From positions 1 through 6,344 of the forward strand of contig JAEZGD010000082.1 of the NCBI GenBank assembly GCA_023417165.1: a DNA stretch of 6,344 nt, written 5' to 3'. This document shows positions 4,487 to 6,344 of this stretch, one piece after another; within the stretch, counting starts at the first letter, position 1; every line of letters starts with the position of its first letter. Under the pieces are notes generated by a model. The model was not told the origin of the DNA and did no database searches. It worked only from the letters and a program-made list of their open reading frames with translations. Both the position numbers and the translations under genes were made by a program. The stretch comes from Planctomycetota bacterium (GTDB lineage: Bacteria > Planctomycetota > Planctomycetia > Pirellulales > Pirellulaceae).

Positions 4487-6344
4487 CTATTCCTTCGCGA
4501 TCCACACCGGCTGTGTGAAAGCGCCATTGGCCGCAATATCCCAGGCTTCCAGTCGCACCCATTTGGCGTTCGGCAGATCAAGAGATAGCGTCAGGGTCTC
4601 TGTAGAAAACGCTTGGCCTTCGGCAAGCGTCTGGCGATGGTGATGCGTTTTCTCGCCATCGCCCCAAATCACATCGACGAACGACGGCGGAAACGTCCAT
4701 TCGATTTCCGCCGTAACCTTAGCCTGCGCCTGTGACAGCTTGGCAACGTCGCCGCTGGCCTGACCATTGACGCGGAAATCAGTGACCAACACTTCGCCTG
4801 TGGACACAAAGAATTGGCCATTGCGCAGTGCTTCCAGCAACGGAGCCCAGCCGTCCTCAAATCGCGGCAACTTGTCGAGCTTGACGTAGTTGATGTTCAT
4901 GTGGCCGTACAGTTCGTAGTCAGGCTGGACCTTAAAGACGTCCACTTCACCCAGCACATACTTCTGCTGGCCCCAGTTGTTCATATCGTTGAACAAGCCC
5001 AACACGCGCGTGCCAAGTTGCGGCTGCGACAAGTCGGCAGGCATCGCCTTCCAAGCTGCCCCCAGAAAGCGATCCGACAGGTAGAACGGCTCTTGGCGAT
5101 ATCGATCCGGATAGTTGAACGACGACTTCGTGCGTGGATGTGCGGTCCACATCAGCCCTTGCTCTTTCTCCATGAGCTTCAGCACATCGGCCGAGTTGTG
5201 CACGGCATAGACCTTACCCAGGCCATCCACGTCGCGCTCAAAGGGCGTCTCTTTGTCGGGATGCAAAATCCAATACACCGGCCGTGGAAAGAAGCTAATC
5301 CAATGGCCGCCGAGGTGTACATTCGGCTCTTCGCCAGGCAGTAGCAAGAAGTGCTCGTCCGACAGGCGTTGGCACTCGCGATGCATGGCCTCGAGTTGCC
5401 GAAGTCGCTGCTGCCGAAAGTCGGGCGTGTGATTGACGTGGAATTCGGCCAGATGAACGATTTCAACTCCGCGATCCTTAAAGGACTTTACAAAGCCTGG
5501 CTCCTCCAATCCTTTCGGAACGCCCGTGGTCTCCTGGCGGCGCTGCTCGTCCAGGAAATTCAGCGTGTGCTCGACGTGATAGTGGCTGGTAAAGGTGCGA
5601 TATCCATCCAGCCGTTTGAAGCGATCGCCACGCGTGAATTTGCCCGCTTCAGCCAATGCGACAGCCGCATCACCCTCGCTTAGCAGATAAAAGACGCCAA
5701 GGCGTTGTTTCGATCCAGGAGGTGCATTCACCCACGGCACGTATCGCTTGTCGCCTTCGGGCGGTTGCCGCACACCGAGCCCCCACACGTCGCCGCTATT
5801 CTGATGATTGCGACCATGCCAAACGAATTTGAAGTTATCGGCGAAGTCGAGCGGGTAGAGATATTGATGCGGCGGCGGGAAGACAGCCACCGTTCCATTC
5901 GCCGCCTCGGCCACAATCGTTCGCCGGCGAACCGCCACAGGCGCTGACGCATCTTGCGACTTCGCCTCAACGCGCTGCAAGCGATCGTTCGTATCGAGCC
6001 ACGCCACGTGTTGCCAGGATGGCGAAGTGCTTGTCAGCCCCGTGTCGTACAAAATCGCGCAGGCGTCTTGTTCGGTGCTCAGGACCGCCTCCGCCTGGAT
6101 TAGCCGACAGCCTGGATAAACCGTCAAGCAAAGTGTCCCTGTGAAAGGACCGGCCGAAAGTCCGTCGATCTCGACCGCGGCGCGCTGGCCATGGCTGGAG
6201 ACCGTCACTTTGCGTTTATCCAGCTTGGCAATGAACGTGTCATGTGGGCGACGCGGCGGATTGTCGAAGAACACGCTCCAGCCTTGCGAAGAAAGATCAC
6301 GCGAGCCAACAGTCAGAAAGGTCGTCGGCTCAATACCCTTGAGG
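4487..6344 (-). CDS. Large protein with a divergent PHP-type (CehA/McbA-like) metallohydrolase domain, N-terminus outside window
   Basis: The frame is open from the right edge to the TAG at 4489-4487, giving 618 visible residues. A GTG at 6274 could serve as a start, but the frame continues in good coding style to the edge, so the gene very probably begins outside. Visible residues 1 to about 240 look like a beta-rich accessory domain without a clear family. From about 245 a PHP-like metal site appears: SHYHVEH (253-259) with His254/His256; HLAEFHVNH (297-305) with His302/His305, where many relatives have Asp-His; LPGEEPNVHLGGHW (335-348); and WTAHPRT (399-405) with His402. A C-terminal beta domain (about 520-618) ends in WIAKE. 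PHP domains hydrolyse phosphoesters or related bonds using a di- or tri-metal centre; the substrate here is unknown. The N-terminal localisation signal is not visible. It lies upstream of the Tat-exported pyruvyl-transferase-like gene. Confidence 0.7.
   Translation of the reverse strand, partial: LKGIEPTTFLTVGSRDLSSQGWSVFFDNPPRRPHDTFIAKLDKRKVTVSSHGQRAAVEIDGLSAGPFTGTLCLTVYPGCRLIQAEAVLSTEQDACAILYDTGLTSTSPSWQHVAWLDTNDRLQRVEAKSQDASAPVAVRRRTIVAEAANGTVAVFPPPHQYLYPLDFADNFKFVWHGRNHQNSGDVWGLGVRQPPEGDKRYVPWVNAPPGSKQRLGVFYLLSEGDAAVALAEAGKFTRGDRFKRLDGYRTFTSHYHVEHTLNFLDEQRRQETTGVPKGLEEPGFVKSFKDRGVEIVHLAEFHVNHTPDFRQQRLRQLEAMHRECQRLSDEHFLLLPGEEPNVHLGGHWISFFPRPVYWILHPDKETPFERDVDGLGKVYAVHNSADVLKLMEKEQGLMWTAHPRTKSSFNYPDRYRQEPFYLSDRFLGAAWKAMPADLSQPQLGTRVLGLFNDMNNWGQQKYVLGEVDVFKVQPDYELYGHMNINYVKLDKLPRFEDGWAPLLEALRNGQFFVSTGEVLVTDFRVNGQASGDVAKLSQAQAKVTAEIEWTFPPSFVDVIWGDGEKTHHHRQTLAEGQAFSTETLTLSLDLPNAKWVRLEAWDIAANGAFTQPVWIAKE

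Noticed and set aside
4814..5344. Plus-strand open frame of 176 codons
   Set aside because: It is a shadow of the PHP-like gene on the opposite strand, without its own motifs.
1..6344. CRISPR array, defence island or complete insertion sequence
   Set aside because: There are no regularly spaced repeats, no transposase with terminal repeats, and no recognisable defence proteins. Only the edge of a recombinase-bearing element is visible.

Overview
The window looks like chromosomal DNA of a planctomycete, probably of the Pirellulales type. This is inferred from the gene repertoire: a secreted member of the neutral/alkaline ceramidase family, a Tat-exported pyruvyl-transferase-like protein, a large PHP-type metallohydrolase-like protein and a PhnB-type VOC protein, all in moderately GC-rich DNA with loosely packed genes. 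No rRNA or other taxonomic marker is present, so the assignment is not firm.

Layout, left to right. Bases 1-353 (minus strand) hold the N-terminal catalytic domain of a large serine recombinase whose gene runs off the left edge. Bases 354-555 are non-coding and contain several short inverted repeats. At 556-573 lies an 18-base stretch that reads like the 3' end of a tRNA (T-loop end, T-stem, acceptor strand, discriminator G; tRNA-Ser fits best). Ten bases later comes a strong plus-strand intrinsic terminator (584-619) that has no plus-strand gene in front of it. Together these suggest that an integrated element, with its recombinase at its end, stops close to position 573, and that the tRNA 3' stub and its terminator are left on the chromosomal side.

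Bases 729-2156 (minus) encode a secreted ceramidase-family hydrolase in which the usual catalytic serine position of the family's GDVSPN hexapeptide is not serine. A 303-base divergent intergenic region follows. It carries a perfect 7-bp inverted repeat just upstream of the ribosome binding site of a small plus-strand VOC/PhnB-family gene (2460-2945). That gene converges on 3104-4399 (minus), a Tat-signal-bearing polysaccharide pyruvyl transferase family protein, with two hairpins between their ends. Upstream of it on the same strand, 4487 to the right edge encodes a large protein with a divergent PHP-like metal-binding domain; it lacks its N-terminus because of the window edge. These last two genes are 87 bases apart and may be co-transcribed.

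How the genes work together: apart from the possible two-gene unit at the right end, nothing shows a shared pathway. The most unusual part is the putative integration junction at 1-619. I see no defence system, CRISPR array or complete insertion sequence.
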